Of a DNA stretch of 64,000 bases, positions 35,346-46,989 are shown piece by piece. The stretch covers positions 56,817,849 through 56,881,848 of the forward strand of contig ML679941.1 of the NCBI GenBank assembly GCA_007922225.1, in the 5' to 3' direction. The translations under genes were made by a program, and so were the position numbers. Numbering within the stretch: position 1 is the first letter of the stretch; every line of letters starts with the position of its first letter. Under the pieces are notes generated by a model. It saw only the letters and a list, made by a program, of their open reading frames with translations. It had not been told where the DNA came from and made no database searches. The DNA comes from Emydura subglobosa. Its lineage: Eukaryota > Chordata > Testudines > Chelidae.

Positions 35346-36546
35346 CAGACCACCTTACCTTCTTGTGTAGAGAATCCCTCAGATTCCTTTTTATGTCTAC
35401 CATTTCTAGCTGCATGATGCATGTAATTTTCAGCACTGTATGACATGTTTCCTGACAGATCATTAGTCATTTGCAAGCATTGACATGTTTATTGCTGTTG
35501 TTACACATTTAAGTATTGCATATAGTTATGTAGAACAAGCTTCTGAATGAGCATATCTTGGGGGAGGGATGTTTGCAGTTCAAAACTTCTAAATATAAAC
35601 TAATTTTGTAATGATATGTACGAGTGGTTGTGGAACTGATTCAGACGTTAAGTGCTTGTCCACACACATTTGCATCAGTTTAACTAAATTGATTTAAAAA
35701 TCACACCTGGAGGGAAGCTCTGGAGGGGAAACATACATAACTTTCCCAAGACGGAGGAAGGGTTTTTAGTTTGGGTGGTTGAAAGTAGGGGTGATAATGA
35801 CATCCTGAAGGAATCCTTTCCATCTCCCAAAAAACGATATCCAATGTACAGTAATTTCACTTTAGTAGGATAAAAGGTTATGAAGATCTTAGATGAATTA
35901 CTGACATTTATTCTACATGACTAATATGGTTGAATATGCTGAGGTTTGATTCTCCCCTCCCTTACACCTTTGCCAACAGCTTGTGTCCAAATCTAAATGG
36001 TTATTTGTCCAGGCATAAATGACAACACAAGGGGCAAGTCAGTAGAAGAGTAGGCCCATTAATTTTATAGTCATAATCTACCAGTAATGAAAACCTACTG
36101 CAATATGTTAAGAAGTTACATTAAATGAGTGGCACTGCTTTTAGGTTGTTTTTAAACTTAGCAGACCATCTAAACCAAAGCATGTTTTGCCCTGAGGTTT
36201 CTCTTTTCAAGAGTGAATGAATGGATGGATGGTGATTTTCCTTTTATGGGACATCATTCTTTCTTCTTTTATAAAAACCTTGTACTGGAAACCTTGTGGA
36301 AAAAATCTCTTGTGTTGTAGCCTGTGAAAAACCTAATTCAGTATCCTTTTTCAGATGAATGACTTTTTTGTTGGTTTGTTACCACTATCATATTCATCTT
36401 AAAATCAAAGTAACGTGTTAGTATTAAAATCTTTACACTGCTTTTGAAATTGTGTTTTGATTTCTTTGATGTGATCCCTTATTGCTGTAAGTGAGAAGAC
36501 TCAGTTCAGTATTTTTGTTCTTAGATCCCCCTCCTTTGTCTTGCAG

Positions 36547-36635
36547 CTACTTGTGGCAGATTCCACTAACAATTGCAGTAGGAAATAGGAGCCACGTCTC
36601 ATCAGAGGCAATTATATGGGTGTCTAACAAATCAG
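36547..36635 (+). CDS. TRHDE: TRHDE exon (internal): beta-sandwich domain
   Basis: An 89-bp exon with acceptor CTTGCAG and donor GTAAAA at 36636. It begins with one base that completes the Ser codon left open at 16984 (AG|C) and then reads YLWQIPLTIAVGNRS and HVSSEAIIWVSNKS, leaving one base (G) for the next Glu codon. The LWQIPLT...S..IIW pattern is the beta-sandwich domain III of M1 aminopeptidases, and the wording is that of TRHDE. It carries two sequons (NRS, NKS), in keeping with a heavily glycosylated ectodomain. Both neighbouring introns exceed 15 kb, so this small exon sits isolated among repeats. Confidence 0.97.
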
Positions 36636-37956
36636 GTAAAAATAAACTTTCCTCACAGTGGAATCTCTTAAAGCATACATATGTTTTCCTGAACTGTTTC
36701 TCAGACTTGATCCTAGGTAATTGTTTAGTTGCTTTGTGCCCAATTTCAGCTGTTTGAAAATGAACTGCAAGAAAGATGATTTAGGGGAGGAAGGAGGACA
36801 AAGGAGGGGAAAGAGAGCCAGATATTTTACAGAAAAGTTAGATGGTGCAAAGAAAAACCTTTTAAACAGAAAAATGTTCTAAAGCAGCTATTATATATCT
36901 GAGATCACATGCTAAATTATTGTATGAATACAATTCCCTATATAGAATGGTGAAAGCTAAATAAAATATATTTGTAGGAAAACACCTGCTAAATGTAAAA
37001 TAATAAATGCAAAATATGAAGTAATGTAATATTAAGATTACGAATTCTAGAATTTGAGCTTTTGTCCACAGCCAGTGCTAAGAAACATTTAGTGTCCCCC
37101 AAAATCTTTGTATTGATTTGCCAACATGTTTCTAGCCCTGGTAGATTGCTAGATATTGGAGTATTATTTGGATTACCATCTTGCTTTTTCCTCCCTGCTT
37201 CAATTCTGACATGATTGTAGCAACCGCTATCTTGTGAACAGCTAGAGTTAGAAGCCAATGACTTTTATCACCTGAAAGCAGTTAGGAATACCATCTTGCA
37301 AATATTAGGAAACATTCCTCTCTATCCCTGACAGCTCATGCTGTATCTGCTACTGAATGTATTGCAGAATTGAAGTGGATGAAGAAAAAGTTGGGGAGTT
37401 GAATGATAGGATTAGAAGGAGCCATACATCCCCCTCATGCATGGGCAATAGAGGAAGAATTGACCCAATTCACAATACAGAAGAGGTCTAGCCTATGGGT
37501 TTCCTTCCAGAGTAAATAGAACTGGAAGGAGGAAATAGCCAAGCCTGTGTGTGCCTCTCTTTTCCTTTTTGTTCTTTTACAGCTCAGTAAGGGGTAATAG
37601 TACCTTAGAGCTTAGCAACCTGCAGGGCTAGAAATGAATGGTGTATAACAGTGGAAATATGAGAATCCCAACTTTCTAGTGGTATAAGGTATGTGTTTCT
37701 AGCCCTGATTGTTCATGATCTGTTAGACCTTAATATTTTATTACAGCTCCCATGATCTAGCTTGTTTTTTGGCACTAGTCTAGGACTGGGTTTGGGACCA
37801 GTGCAATTTGCATTCTGAAATTTAGACACACACAGGTCAGGAAATGCAGATGTTAATTTTCCCACAGCAGCATTAAGTTGGCCACAGTGAAATACTTTGC
37901 AAGACTTCAAGCCTCTTCACACTCTGCCTCACTCTTCTTATCTGCCATTGTCCCTC

Positions 37957-38025
37957 AGGGCTTGATCCAGCTCGCACTGAGGTCAGTGGCAAGATTCCCA
38001 TTGACTTCAGAGGGAGCTGATCAGG
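37957..38025. repeat. Short palindromic interspersed repeat, copy 4
   Basis: GGGCTTGATCCAGCTCGC...ACTGAGGTCAGTGG...CCCATTGACTTCAGAGG...GAGCTGATCAGG: the same TGATCC/GATCAGG ends and CATTGACTTCA core as the copies at 2827, 20461 and 22924. Confidence 0.5.
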
Positions 38026-39640
38026 CAAAATAACTACCACTCTCACATTCTCACTTTCACTCACACCTCCTTCTCTCTGCCATTGATGCCAGCCTTGAAA
38101 ACTCATTTATCAGTTTATCCCAAGATCAGCTGCACAGTTTCTTCCTTGCTGCCCCATACTCACAGAATGCTTGCCCTCACCTAATCCAAAAAGCTACTAT
38201 ACTCTTTCTTAAGACCGAGATGCCAAGACAAGACAAGACAAGAAAGCAACAAACTAATGATGGCTATAGTGAGCAATCATCAGGGATGGCTGTCACCTAT
38301 ACTTTTAAAACAACTTTCAAATGATTCAGAGCCATAAAGTGGTGTGCATAGCTAATCAACGTGATGATGATCTATTGTCTTGATGCTTGTCATTCCCTAT
38401 CCCTCACTCACTGGTTGTGTCTTGTTTCAAATTAGATTGTATGCTCAATCAGGGCAGGGATGGTATCTTGCGTGTTTCTACAATGTCTAGTATAGTAGGG
38501 TCTTGAGTTATACCTCAATAAAAATGATGACATCAACTCTGGATATGTTATACGTATGCCACACTGTACCCATTGTATTTGCAGTGTGACTGGATTGATG
38601 CTCCCGTGGAATCCTAAGAGGTTTTCTGCAGCTGATACAAGGATGATGTGCTTGTTGCTCCAGGAAGTGTTCTGAGTCTGAAGGAGGCAGTTTCCAGGCT
38701 TGTTCATTTGTGGGGGATCAAGGAGAGTTTTGACAGTGCAAAAGGAGGAGTCCTGTTGTAGTCCTGTCACTGGAAGTTGTCCAGAAGCAATTCTGCAACC
38801 AGAGGAAGAGGGTTGTATAGGTTTGAGAGGTCTAACAGCTGGCTTGGGAGTCAGGCTGCACTTCTCTTTGGGAAAGGATACTGAATGTGGACATTCAAAA
38901 CAAATTTGTTAGACCTTGGAAGTTGCAAATTTTGGCAGAGGCAGTAGGGACAACAAAAGGGCCACTGGGTCACTTCTGACACTGTCAGAAATACTGCGTG
39001 AGTTAGCATCTGAAGCATTTTAGGAGGTCTGGCAGGCAGGCCCTCTGGTGAGTATTTTAAATTTTGCACATTTTGAAGGTTTCACTGCATTCCCAGAACA
39101 GCTGCAATCTGAATTAATGGATTTAATCAGCTTAGCTCTAGTTTGTTGTGGGAGAGGCGCAAAGGAAAGAGAAGAGTTGGTCAGGGGTGAGGAGGATCTG
39201 AATTAAGGCACAGTCCAACTAGCTCCCTTTACACCTTGTGTACATGAAAAAATTGTACAGCTTTCACTATACTGATATAGTTAAAGCAGTGCAACCTGCC
39301 TTGTGTGGATGCAGTTATAGCAATATTAGAGCTGGTCACAAAATGGAATTTCCATCCCATGTGAAATTATGATATTTCAACATTTGTTTTCGTTCCCAGT
39401 CAAGACAAGACTTTGGAATAATGAAATATTTCACATATGAAAATATTCTAAATACTTTAATGTGGAAATGACAAAATGACATTTTCTGAATGAAACATTT
39501 CAGTTTTTGTAAACTCAGAACAGCAAGTCCAATAGTGGACATTCTGAATGCAGTGACTAGTGGGACATGGAAAGTCTCAGTGTCCTCCTCCTTCTCCTCT
39601 CCCTCCCCCCTCCCCACCGCCATAGCCTCAGGGTCTTCCA

Positions 39641-41000
39641 TCAGGCTGCTGCTGGCATGCTCCATGAAGGATGTTTCTGAGGAAGCTGATATCTATTCAT
39701 GTGGATGAATGAAAGCCTCTTCACGTTCCCTGTAGACAGATGTGCACATCTTGGAGAGTATAGTGACTGCTGTGCTAAAGAAGTACTTTGAGAAGCTTGA
39801 TGGCGGGCAAGGGAAGTGGGAGACAGCCAAAAGATGCAATGCTGTCCACACATCTCCCTTCAGCTGCCAGTAATGAAGAAGGTCTGAGTTAGTGGGTGCT
39901 TGTCTGATATGTTGGATACCCTTCCACCTTCCTCTGCACCACGATAGCCGTGCACTCCTCCCCAAAAAGGGAGGAGGCAAGATTGACCAGAACAAAATCC
40001 CAAGGACGTATTGCTTTCTCCCTTTGTACCTTGGTGGTACTACTCTCCTGCTATAGTATTTGCTACAGTGTTGATTTCTGGTGGTGAAGATGCTGCTGCC
40101 CACATCTTGAGGGCCATGGTAATGTCTGTCCATTGATTTTTCTAGTGCAGTGTATCTGCCTCCCTGTTGCCTTAGAGGAAGGGAGCCATGATACTTTTGA
40201 AATAGGTAACTCAATATGTTGACAGCGAGTAGTGCTCCTTCCCCTGGCTGCCTCGGAGATGGAAATTTTCCAAAAGAGCAGACTACGTGATTCGTACCAG
40301 GGCCTCTCCGGTACTGTCACTCTGCTAACGGAAGAGGTTCTCCATGTGTGTCAATTTTATCTCCCACTGGCAGTGAGGGAATTACTTGGCTGATCCCCAC
40401 ATCATCCTTGCTGACCAGCTTTGTGTCCTCATCCGTGTTGTAGGATGTCAGTTAGCTTCTTTGTGAGCACCAGTGGGAGGGAGACAAGCAGAGGCTGGTC
40501 TGCGCTTGTGTGGAACCATGGATGTACAATGTTTGTGCTGCTGCTTTCTGCTCATACAGGTACTTCAGCATGTAAAAGGTGAAGTTCCACCTGGTGACCA
40601 GCTCCTGCTCCATCTGGTTGCAGGACAGGGAGACTAAGTTAAGCCTGCAGATAACTGAGGCCTGCAGCTTTCTAACTGTGCACTGTGCTGAGCAGAACCA
40701 GCTGAAGTAGCCACAACAATTAACTATTGACAGCAATGTAGCTATTGATAACAATGTCTTCAGATGGGCATCACTTCCAGAAATTTCCTCATAACCAGAT
40801 TAAGACAGTAGTGAGGAAAGTGATGTGATAGAAGCCACCGTGTTGTGCTGATTTTCTGATTTAATCCATAGTCCAGTGTGACAATTCCAATAGACAGCAC
40901 ATGGAGCCTTAGTCTTCTGTGATAGCATGCAGCTTCTCCAAGATGTGTACTATTCTTCAGACCCACTCATGGAAAGTGCAGCGTCCTGTTCACTAAGGGC
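39641..41000 (-). pseudogene. hAT transposase remnant (catalytic part and C-terminal dimerisation domain)
   Basis: Read on the minus strand. At 40880-40760, an HYCLNLVMRKFLE segment corresponds to the conserved C-x-H-x-L-N-L-V helix. At 40660-40560, LVTRWNFTFYMLKYLYEQ is the T-R-W-N-S-T-x-x-M-L box near the last catalytic residues. At 39900-39740, NSDLLHYWQLKGDVWTALHL ... PCPPSSFSKYFFSTAVTILS is the hAT C-terminal dimerisation domain (D-x-L-x-W-W ... P-S-S-x-x-S-E-R-V-F-S-T-A-G). A shift near 39750 moves the last residues (LSTGNVKRLSFIHMNRYQL) to another frame. Several stops and shifts make it inactive. It is the BED/ZBED-like hAT type by wording. Confidence 0.85.
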
Positions 41001-41683
41001 ATATATTGCAAGTACTGTTACTAGTACATGTAGGTCCCAATGACGTAGAAAAAGGTAGGAGATTGCTCCTGGATGCCAACTTTAGGCTGCTAGGTAAGAG
41101 ATTAAAATCCAGGACCTTCATGTTAGTATGCTCTGAAATGCTTCCAGTTCCATGTGCAGGGCCAGGTAGACAAGCAGAACTGCAGAATCTCAGTGCATGG
41201 AGGAGACGATGCTATAAGGAGAAGGGGTTTCAGCTGATTAGGCACTTTTGAGAAAGGAGGAGCCTATACAGTAAGGATGGGCTCCTCCTAAACCAAAATG
41301 GAACAAGATTGCAGACATGTAACATTAAAAAAGTCATAGAAGTGTTTTTAAACTAAGGGCTTAGAGGAAAGCTGCCAGCTGTGGAGGAGCACACGTTTCC
41401 AATAGAGAGAGCCCATGAGGAGGATCTGTTAATGGGGATTCTCTCTATCCTAGTAAAAAGGAGAGGATAGAAGTAGATAAAGCACGTATAGGAACTGAAG
41501 AGAAACAGTTAAATAAAAGAGAGTCCCATTCAATTACATCAAATAAAGGCAGACAAATAAAATATGACAAATTTTATAAGTGCTTGTATACAAATGCTAG
41601 CTGTCTAAACACTAAGGTAGGTGAATGAGGGTATTGATCAAATAGGCATCACTGAAACACGTGGCGGAATGATCCCCAGCATG

Positions 41684-41911
41684 GAGCGGGGAAATTGATG
41701 AGAGTGACAGCCAACAGCCAATGTAAGTAAGCCGCAGTGTCCACATGGACACTGTCACCCTAACTACACTGACATAATTCCTACGTCTCTCATAGAGGTG
41801 GAGTTGTTATAATGTCAGTGTGGTAGGTCACTTATATCGGTGGGAGCAAGATGTCATGTGTACACTGACATCATTAGTGTACATGCTACAGCTGTAGTGT
41901 AGACCAAGCCA
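41684..41911. mobile_element. MITE fragment inside the LINE
   Basis: CCGCAGTGTCCACATGGAC...TCTCATAGAGGTGGAGTTG...CACTTATATCGGTGGGAGC...GCTGTAGTGTAGACCAAGCC lies between the LINE's endonuclease start and its RT region. The right end TAGTGTAGACCAAGCC is the inverted form of the GG(C/T)CTGGTCTACAC terminus. The left end is unclear. This is the innermost level of the stack. Confidence 0.6.
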
Positions 41912-42230
41912 TAAATGAACATGATTTATTGGGGAAAAGTCAACATGGCTTTTGTAAAAGGAAATCATGCCTCGCTAATCTACTAAAATTCTTTGAGGAA
42001 GTCAACAAACGTGGTCAAGGGTTATCTAGTGGACTTTCAGGAAGCCTTTGACAAAGCCCTCACCAAAGGTTCATAAGCAAAATAAGGAGTCTTGGAATAA
42101 GAGGGAAGATCTTATCATGGGTCAATAATGGGTTAAAGACAGGAAACAAAGGATAGGAATTATTAGTCAGTTTTCAGAATGGAGAGTGGTAAACAACAGT
42201 ATCCCCTAGGGATCTGCACTGTGACCAGTA

Positions 42231-42602
42231 TTGTTCAACATATTCATAAATGATCTGGAAAAAGGCATAAACAGTGAGGTGGCAAAATTTGGAGATGATA
42301 CGAAATTACTCAAGATAATTAAGTGCAAAGCAGACTGCGAAGAGTTACAAAGGGATTTCACAAAACTGGATGACTGGGCAACAAAATGGCATATGAAATT
42401 CAGTGGTGATAACTGCAAGGTAATGCATATTGGAAAATATAAACCCCATCATTTTGTATGTATAGTTGGGATTAAATTAGCTGCCACCACTCAAGAAAGA
42501 GCTCTTGGAGTCATCATGGATAGTTCTCTGAAAACAGCAGTGGCAGGCAAAAAAGCTAATAGAATGTTAGGAACCATTAGGGAAGATTTAGATAATAAAT
42601 AA
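42231..42602 (+). pseudogene. LINE ORF2 reverse-transcriptase fragment
   Basis: A 123-codon open stretch. It contains LFNIFINDLEKGINSE, KFGDDTKLLKI (catalytic box, Gly in place of the usual Ala before DD), KLDDWATKWHMKFSGDNCKV, ALGVIMDSSLK and KKANRMLGTIRED, which is the palm-thumb order of CR1/L2-group reverse transcriptases. It is opened by a non-original Met, and upstream similarity (41930-42200) is in shifted frames with stops. Remnant only. Confidence 0.9.
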
Positions 42603-43271
42603 AAAAATATCCTAATGCCTCTATATAAAGCCATGGTACACCCAGACCTTGAATACTGTTTACAGTTCGGTTGCTCCATCTTAAATAAGATATATAAGAA
42701 ATGGAAATGGTACAGAGAAGGGCAACAAAAATGATTAAGCTTCCATAAGAGGAGAAATTCAAAAGACTGGGACTGTTCTCAGCTGTTGATAGTTGCTGCT
42801 GAGAGAAATGCATGGTGGGAACACTGTCCCCCCTAGTATTCTCTCCAAACCCATGTCCAGCAAGATGGGGGCAGTGATCTTTCCCACAACATGGGAGCCA
42901 TGACTACCAACCACATCCTTTGTAGAGGTGAAATAATGGAGCAAGGTTTTAGCGGGAGCTGTAGCTGCTGGTGCTTGGGCAATAGCCTGTTCGGGGCACC
43001 TCTAAAACAGGAATCAACCTCACGTGATTCAGAAGGAGATGCAAAACTAACTGAAGTGGTGCTAAATCTTAATCATTTCCACTTCCTGGACCCTGACTTT
43101 TTGATTGTGCCCCAGGGGAATATTCCTCTCTGGAGGAGCTGTCTGTCTCAGGCTGCTGACTCGTCATGGCCATCTGCTTCCCTCTCTTCACTTCCTTGGG
43201 TTCATGTTGCAGAGCTTCCACCACAGTTTCTCCACTGAGCAAACCCAAATCTCTCAAGAGCAGGTCGTTCT

Positions 43272-43283
43272 CCCCCCCCCCCC
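43272..43283. repeat. Poly(C) run, 12 bases
   Basis: Twelve consecutive C inside the hAT element's upstream portion. A homopolymer that could hide a sequencing length error. Confidence 0.85.
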
Positions 43284-44398
43284 ACCCTAAACTGCTACAT
43301 AGAAGAGTGCTGCTTCTGTGTAGCCTCATGGGAGGGGGTCTGCTGGTGTCACTAACAGAGCTCTCAGATGATGGCTGTGTGAGGGATGATGCGGTGTTAC
43401 TTATAGTGGAGCAGCGTCAGACAAAAGAGTCAGACATCTGCCGAGTCTGACCTGAATTGCTTCCACTCTTTCTCTCTTTTCATCTGTTAGAACAGGGAGG
43501 GAAAGTCAGGATTGGTGAGACAAAAATCAATGAATATGTCCTGCTTCACTGTAGCACCCAGCAGCTATGAGGGTCAGGGAGAGTCACAGTACCTGGAAAT
43601 CCCTGCTTCCTTTCACCAAAGATGCATGTTCCTCACGCAATCCCCACAGCTGAGCCAGGACACTAACAAAGCTGCTGCTCACGCTGTGTGATGCTGCATG
43701 TGGATAAAACGAACCAGTCTCACATCCTCAGTGTTAACGGATGCACTCATCCAATGAAAACATGTGGCAGGGCAGACCAATCAGAAAGTACAAGGTGCGG
43801 AAACAATCTTTTCCCACATTGAATTGAAACAGAATGGCAAATCCAATTTAAAATGGTTGAATAACGTTTAAATAGAATATTTCTTTTACATTTGTCTTGT
43901 TTCAATTTGAAATTTTCCCACCAAAAATTTAGAAAAAAATTGTTGAAACTGATGTTCCCGCAAAACATCTTCATTTTGCCAAAACAACATTTTATATGGA
44001 AAAACATGTCTGAAACATGTCAACCAGTCCTAACTGGTATAAATGTGCCTTATACTGGTATTGCTATTTCTGTAGGGGAAGGAAATAAGCTATACCAGTA
44101 GAAGACAGCTTTATTCTATTCTAATTTAACCATTTCTGTGGAAAAATGACGCCTCTAACCAAAACAGGTAAATGGTTATAAAAACTGCATATAGACAAGG
44201 CCCATGTGTTTGTTAGCATCAATACACTTCCTTCCAGATGGATGCTCGACGCATGGCTGTAATCTTGCAAGATGCCAAGTTCCCCCTGCAAGGTGCCCAA
44301 AATCCACAATTACTGATTTCAATTGGAGTCGAGGCTGTTCAGAGCTTTAGGAGTAGGAGCTCAGCACCTCAAGTGATCAGGCCTGATTCTCATTTAGA

Positions 44399-44610
44399 CC
44401 TCGTCTTCACTTGGAAAAAGGGTGTGTTCTTAACTTGTCTTAGCTAACGTAGCAACACACACAAGGTAACATCCAAGTGAAGATAAGGTGACCTGTCATT
44501 TTAACAAGTGTTAGCAGGTCAATGTTAACCCTAAGCTCTCCTACAGTCTTTAACTTAATATGTTAACTCATGTGAAAACAACGAACTGTCTTGTCTCCAC
44601 TAGGTCCTAA
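44399..44610. mobile_element. Diverged MITE (CTTCACTTGG arms)
   Basis: TCGTCTTCACTTGGAAAAAG at the left and the internal CATCCAAGTGAAGATAAGG form an inverted pair. CAACGAACTGTCTTGTC and TCTCCACTAGG near the right resemble the GTCTACACT-type end. GTTAACCC/TTAACTTAATATGTTAAC words give further pairing. Boundaries are approximate. Confidence 0.45.
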
Positions 44611-45288
44611 CACTAAGGCCACTTTAAGGTCCCTTTACACAGCAAGAGTGGTGTAAAGTGAGTGCAAATGCAATTAACCCCAACTTTAAGACCTCTTTAT
44701 TTTGCCTGGATTAACCAATTCTTCATAAGATTCCAGTATGTATGTGCCAAATTTAAAGCATCAAAGCAAAATAACTACTGAACAATAATTGCAAAGGAAA
44801 AAAAAGTAGGATGTATTATTTTATTTCCCTAATACTCAAAAATACCTATATAGTTTAGTTTGAACTTAAAAATCAATCTTTGCAACCAGTAATGAAAGAT
44901 TTCTGCCCAGAAAGAATATCTTTTGAGAAAGTTATGAATGATTGACTATAGTATTTAGAAGGGGATGCCGTCTTCTCCTGAACCATAGTGTTGCTACTTT
45001 GATACTCTAATAAGTATGTTTTTGGTAAGTGGGAAAATTGCCTATGTGTATAGTGATTTTCAGTTGCAAATAACACCCAGAAAATCATGAGGGAAAAAGA
45101 GAATTTTGTGTATAGGAATTTGAGAATCTATACAGGCTGAGACATCAAATTCCAGTAAATTATATAGAATTATGTGAAGAACGTGCATCAGACAACTTTT
45201 TACAATAATCACCTTCTTGTTTGAGTGGGGATGGCATGGAAAGTTTCCTGCCCCCTTTTGCTTGAAAAGGTCAAAATATCAGTGCCCT

Positions 45289-45292
<4 letters not shown>

Positions 45293-45320
<28 letters not shown>
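45293..45320. repeat. Poly(A) run, 28 bases
   Basis: Twenty-eight consecutive A. There is no recognisable retroposon body immediately upstream (CAAAATATCAGTGCCCTTATT), so either a simple repeat or the tail of an unknown element. Confidence 0.9.
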
Positions 45321-45322
<2 letters not shown>

Positions 45323-46290
45323 TTATGATTGTAGTTAAAATTGACTGAAAGCAGGGATAATATTTTCAGTTTTTGAAAAGATACTGCTGTTCTGTATCAG
45401 AGCCATCTCTGTATGAGGTGCTTACAGCTGATATTTATGGGCATTTTGAAGTTGTCAGCTTAGACTGGCAGCTATCATTCTATATCATGTCCTGTGGCAT
45501 AAATAGCTTACAGAAGTTTGTGACAAAAAGCCACAAGTAAAACTACTTTTATCAGAAGGGAGCGTGTGTGTGTGTATTTGTTCCCTTTATTTTATTATCC
45601 ACCTGTCTAGATAGTCTGCACTTAGTTATTCTGTTTAATAGGTTATTGGACAAGATTGGTTCATAACTAATTTGGAAGATTTTTTAGACTTCATTAAATT
45701 ATATGGATTAACTATTTACAAGTAGTTATTTTCAAATATTGCAGCAATTTAAACAGTTACTAATAGAAAACATATGTAACCAGTAAAAATAACCATATTG
45801 AATTTTCACTTACTAAACAAGCATGATGAGCTTAATCTTAGCTTGACAAAACAAAGCTATAACACGCAATGGCTGGGCCCATTGCAGACAAACAGCCCTT
45901 CTACTACTATTCTGCCCCATCAGTTGACATGTGGGAGAGAACACAGCCATCTGTAACCCTGAGTCATATCCATAACCTCTCCTCTTTGCAGTAATCCTGG
46001 CAGCTTCTCAGCAAGGAGAGGAGCATAATTTTCAGATGGTTATCTAAAGTGTGGAGATCTTATTTCAATCAATTTCCTGCTGTGCCAGGTACCTTCATGT
46101 GTTTTGACTCTGGAGGGGCTGCAGAGTCCCTCTGCATACACTTCTATGCCAGCTATGGTTGTTCTAATAAGGATAGGTATGGCCAAGGAGGAGGTGGAAC
46201 ATACAGGTGTAAGAAGTTAATGTGCCCCTTACTCTTGTCCAAAGCTGTCAGATTTGCCTCTCCCTATATTACTATGTAATTAAAAAGGAG

Positions 46291-46566
46291 TTAGTCTTTT
46301 TACACACAAAGTTGAATCAGTTTAACTAAAAGTGTGATTTTTAAACCAGTTTAAGTACATTGGTGCAACTTTGGGTGTTGAAACTGTTCAATTAATTTAG
46401 ACCTGGTTTACAGCTGTTTTGTTGTCCCCATAAATTTGCAAGCCAAGCCTGATTTAAACAGTTTTAAACCAATAATTGTGTCTCCCTAGGTCTTTTCACC
46501 AGTTTATATAAACTGCTTTAATTAAACTAGTTTATTTAAACTGGTACAAGTTTAGATAAGCTCTAA
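46291..46566. mobile_element. MITE with GTTTAAACTGG palindromic words
   Basis: Starts TTAGTCTTTTTACACACAAAG and ends CAAGTTTAGATAAGCTCTAA. Inside, CAGTTTAACTAAAAG, TTAAACCAGTTTAAG, CCAGTTTATATAAAC and TAAACTGGTACAAG are mutually complementary. A related fragment occurs at about 35650-35710 (GTCCACACACATTTG...CAGTTTAACTAAATTG). Non-coding. Confidence 0.6.
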
Positions 46567-46989
46567 AAGAGAAATAACAAGTAGTGGATTGGATAAACCA
46601 CAGTTGTTAATTTAGTGTTTTGCAACCTCCAAAAAAGGTGTTTGTAGAACGAGGGCCTTGGTGGTCTGTATTGCTACACGTTAACATTTTGATTATTATC
46701 ATATATTTTATTATATGCTATTGATATTGTAGTTAACATGGAGGTGTCACATGCACCCTACACTCATAATTTTAATCTCTTTTTACTTTCTCACTAATTA
46801 ATTTTTTACAAAAGAATCATAAGTAAGAACCTGGTAGTCTAATATGTCAATGTATCTAGTATTAGGCAGCATATATGAATTATTAGACCATATTTATTTG
46901 CATTTCACTTAATAATTTTGTTAGTTTTACATAGTTTAGGCACACTTATCAGTTTCTCATTGGAACTATGTCCAGGAGAAGTTTGCATG

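Larger units (their letters stand above)
16985..36546 (+). other. TRHDE intron, 19.6 kb
   Basis: Spans from donor GTACAT to acceptor CTTGCAG. It contains the MITE cluster with an assembly gap (17.6-18.3 kb), a (TA)n stretch (19.1 kb), a CR1 3' end (20.8 kb), GC-rich DNA with a minisatellite (20.9-22.2 kb), a small hAT MITE (24.2 kb), a rearranged LINE plus LTR-like block (26.3-28.4 kb), a Ty3/Gypsy remnant (28.4-29.8 kb), MIR-like sequence (30.2-30.6 kb) and two more MITEs (34.6 and 35.1 kb). Between these I see only A/T-rich DNA without genes, in particular 22.2-24.2, 24.4-26.1 and 31.5-34.5 kb. Confidence 0.85.
41001..42785 (+). mobile_element. CR1/L2-like LINE inserted in the hAT element
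   Basis: On the + strand, 41006-41251 reads VLLLVHVGPNDVEKGR...LKSRTFMLVCSEMLPVPC...RRRCYKEKGFQLIRHF, the SGNH/esterase-like ORF1 domain of some CR1-group LINEs (HVGTND block). At 41580-41660 there is an endonuclease-start-like CLYTNASCLNTKVG...ITETRG. From 41915, LLGKSQHGFCKRKSCLANLL and then 42231-42602 with LFNIFINDLEKGINSE...KFGDDTKLL...LDDWATKWHMKF give the RT palm, with F-G-D-D at the catalytic box. It ends near TKMI.../RLGLF at 42785. The middle is missing or replaced by a MITE piece, and the 3' end is cut. Confidence 0.85.
39327..44032 (-). mobile_element. hAT DNA transposon, 4.7 kb, with transposase remnant
   Basis: Ends TAGAGCTGGTCACAAAATGG and AACATGTCAACCAGTCCTA are inverted repeats (TAG..CTGGT). 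Flanking 8-mers AGCAATAT (39319-39326) and ACTGGTAT (44033-44040) can both derive from ACCGGTAT by CpG-type decay, matching the 8-bp target duplication of hAT elements. The minus strand carries broken hAT transposase sequence (39641-41000) and, upstream of an inserted LINE, further low-complexity transposase-like frames (43329-43069). Its length fits an autonomous ancestor of about 2.9 kb plus the insertion. Confidence 0.85.
39232..44203. mobile_element. Outer MITE split by a 4.7-kb hAT element
   Basis: The left piece (39232-39326) has ACCTTGTGTACATGAAAAA, then ACTATACTGATATAG and GTGTGGATGCAGTTATA. The right piece (44033-44203) continues with ACTGGTATAAATGTGCC, TATACTGGTATTGC and GCTATACCAGTAG, and ends ATAGACAAGGCCC. 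Together they give one small element built from TATACTGGTATA-type palindromic words, the sort of MITE that begins and ends with GTCTACAC-like sequence. The coordinates given are the outer limits; true element sequence is only the two flanks. Confidence 0.7.

Noticed and set aside
39693..40214. 173-codon minus frame as an independent gene
   Set aside because: It contains the hAT dimerisation motif only in part and lies inside the hAT element; it is a decayed transposase.
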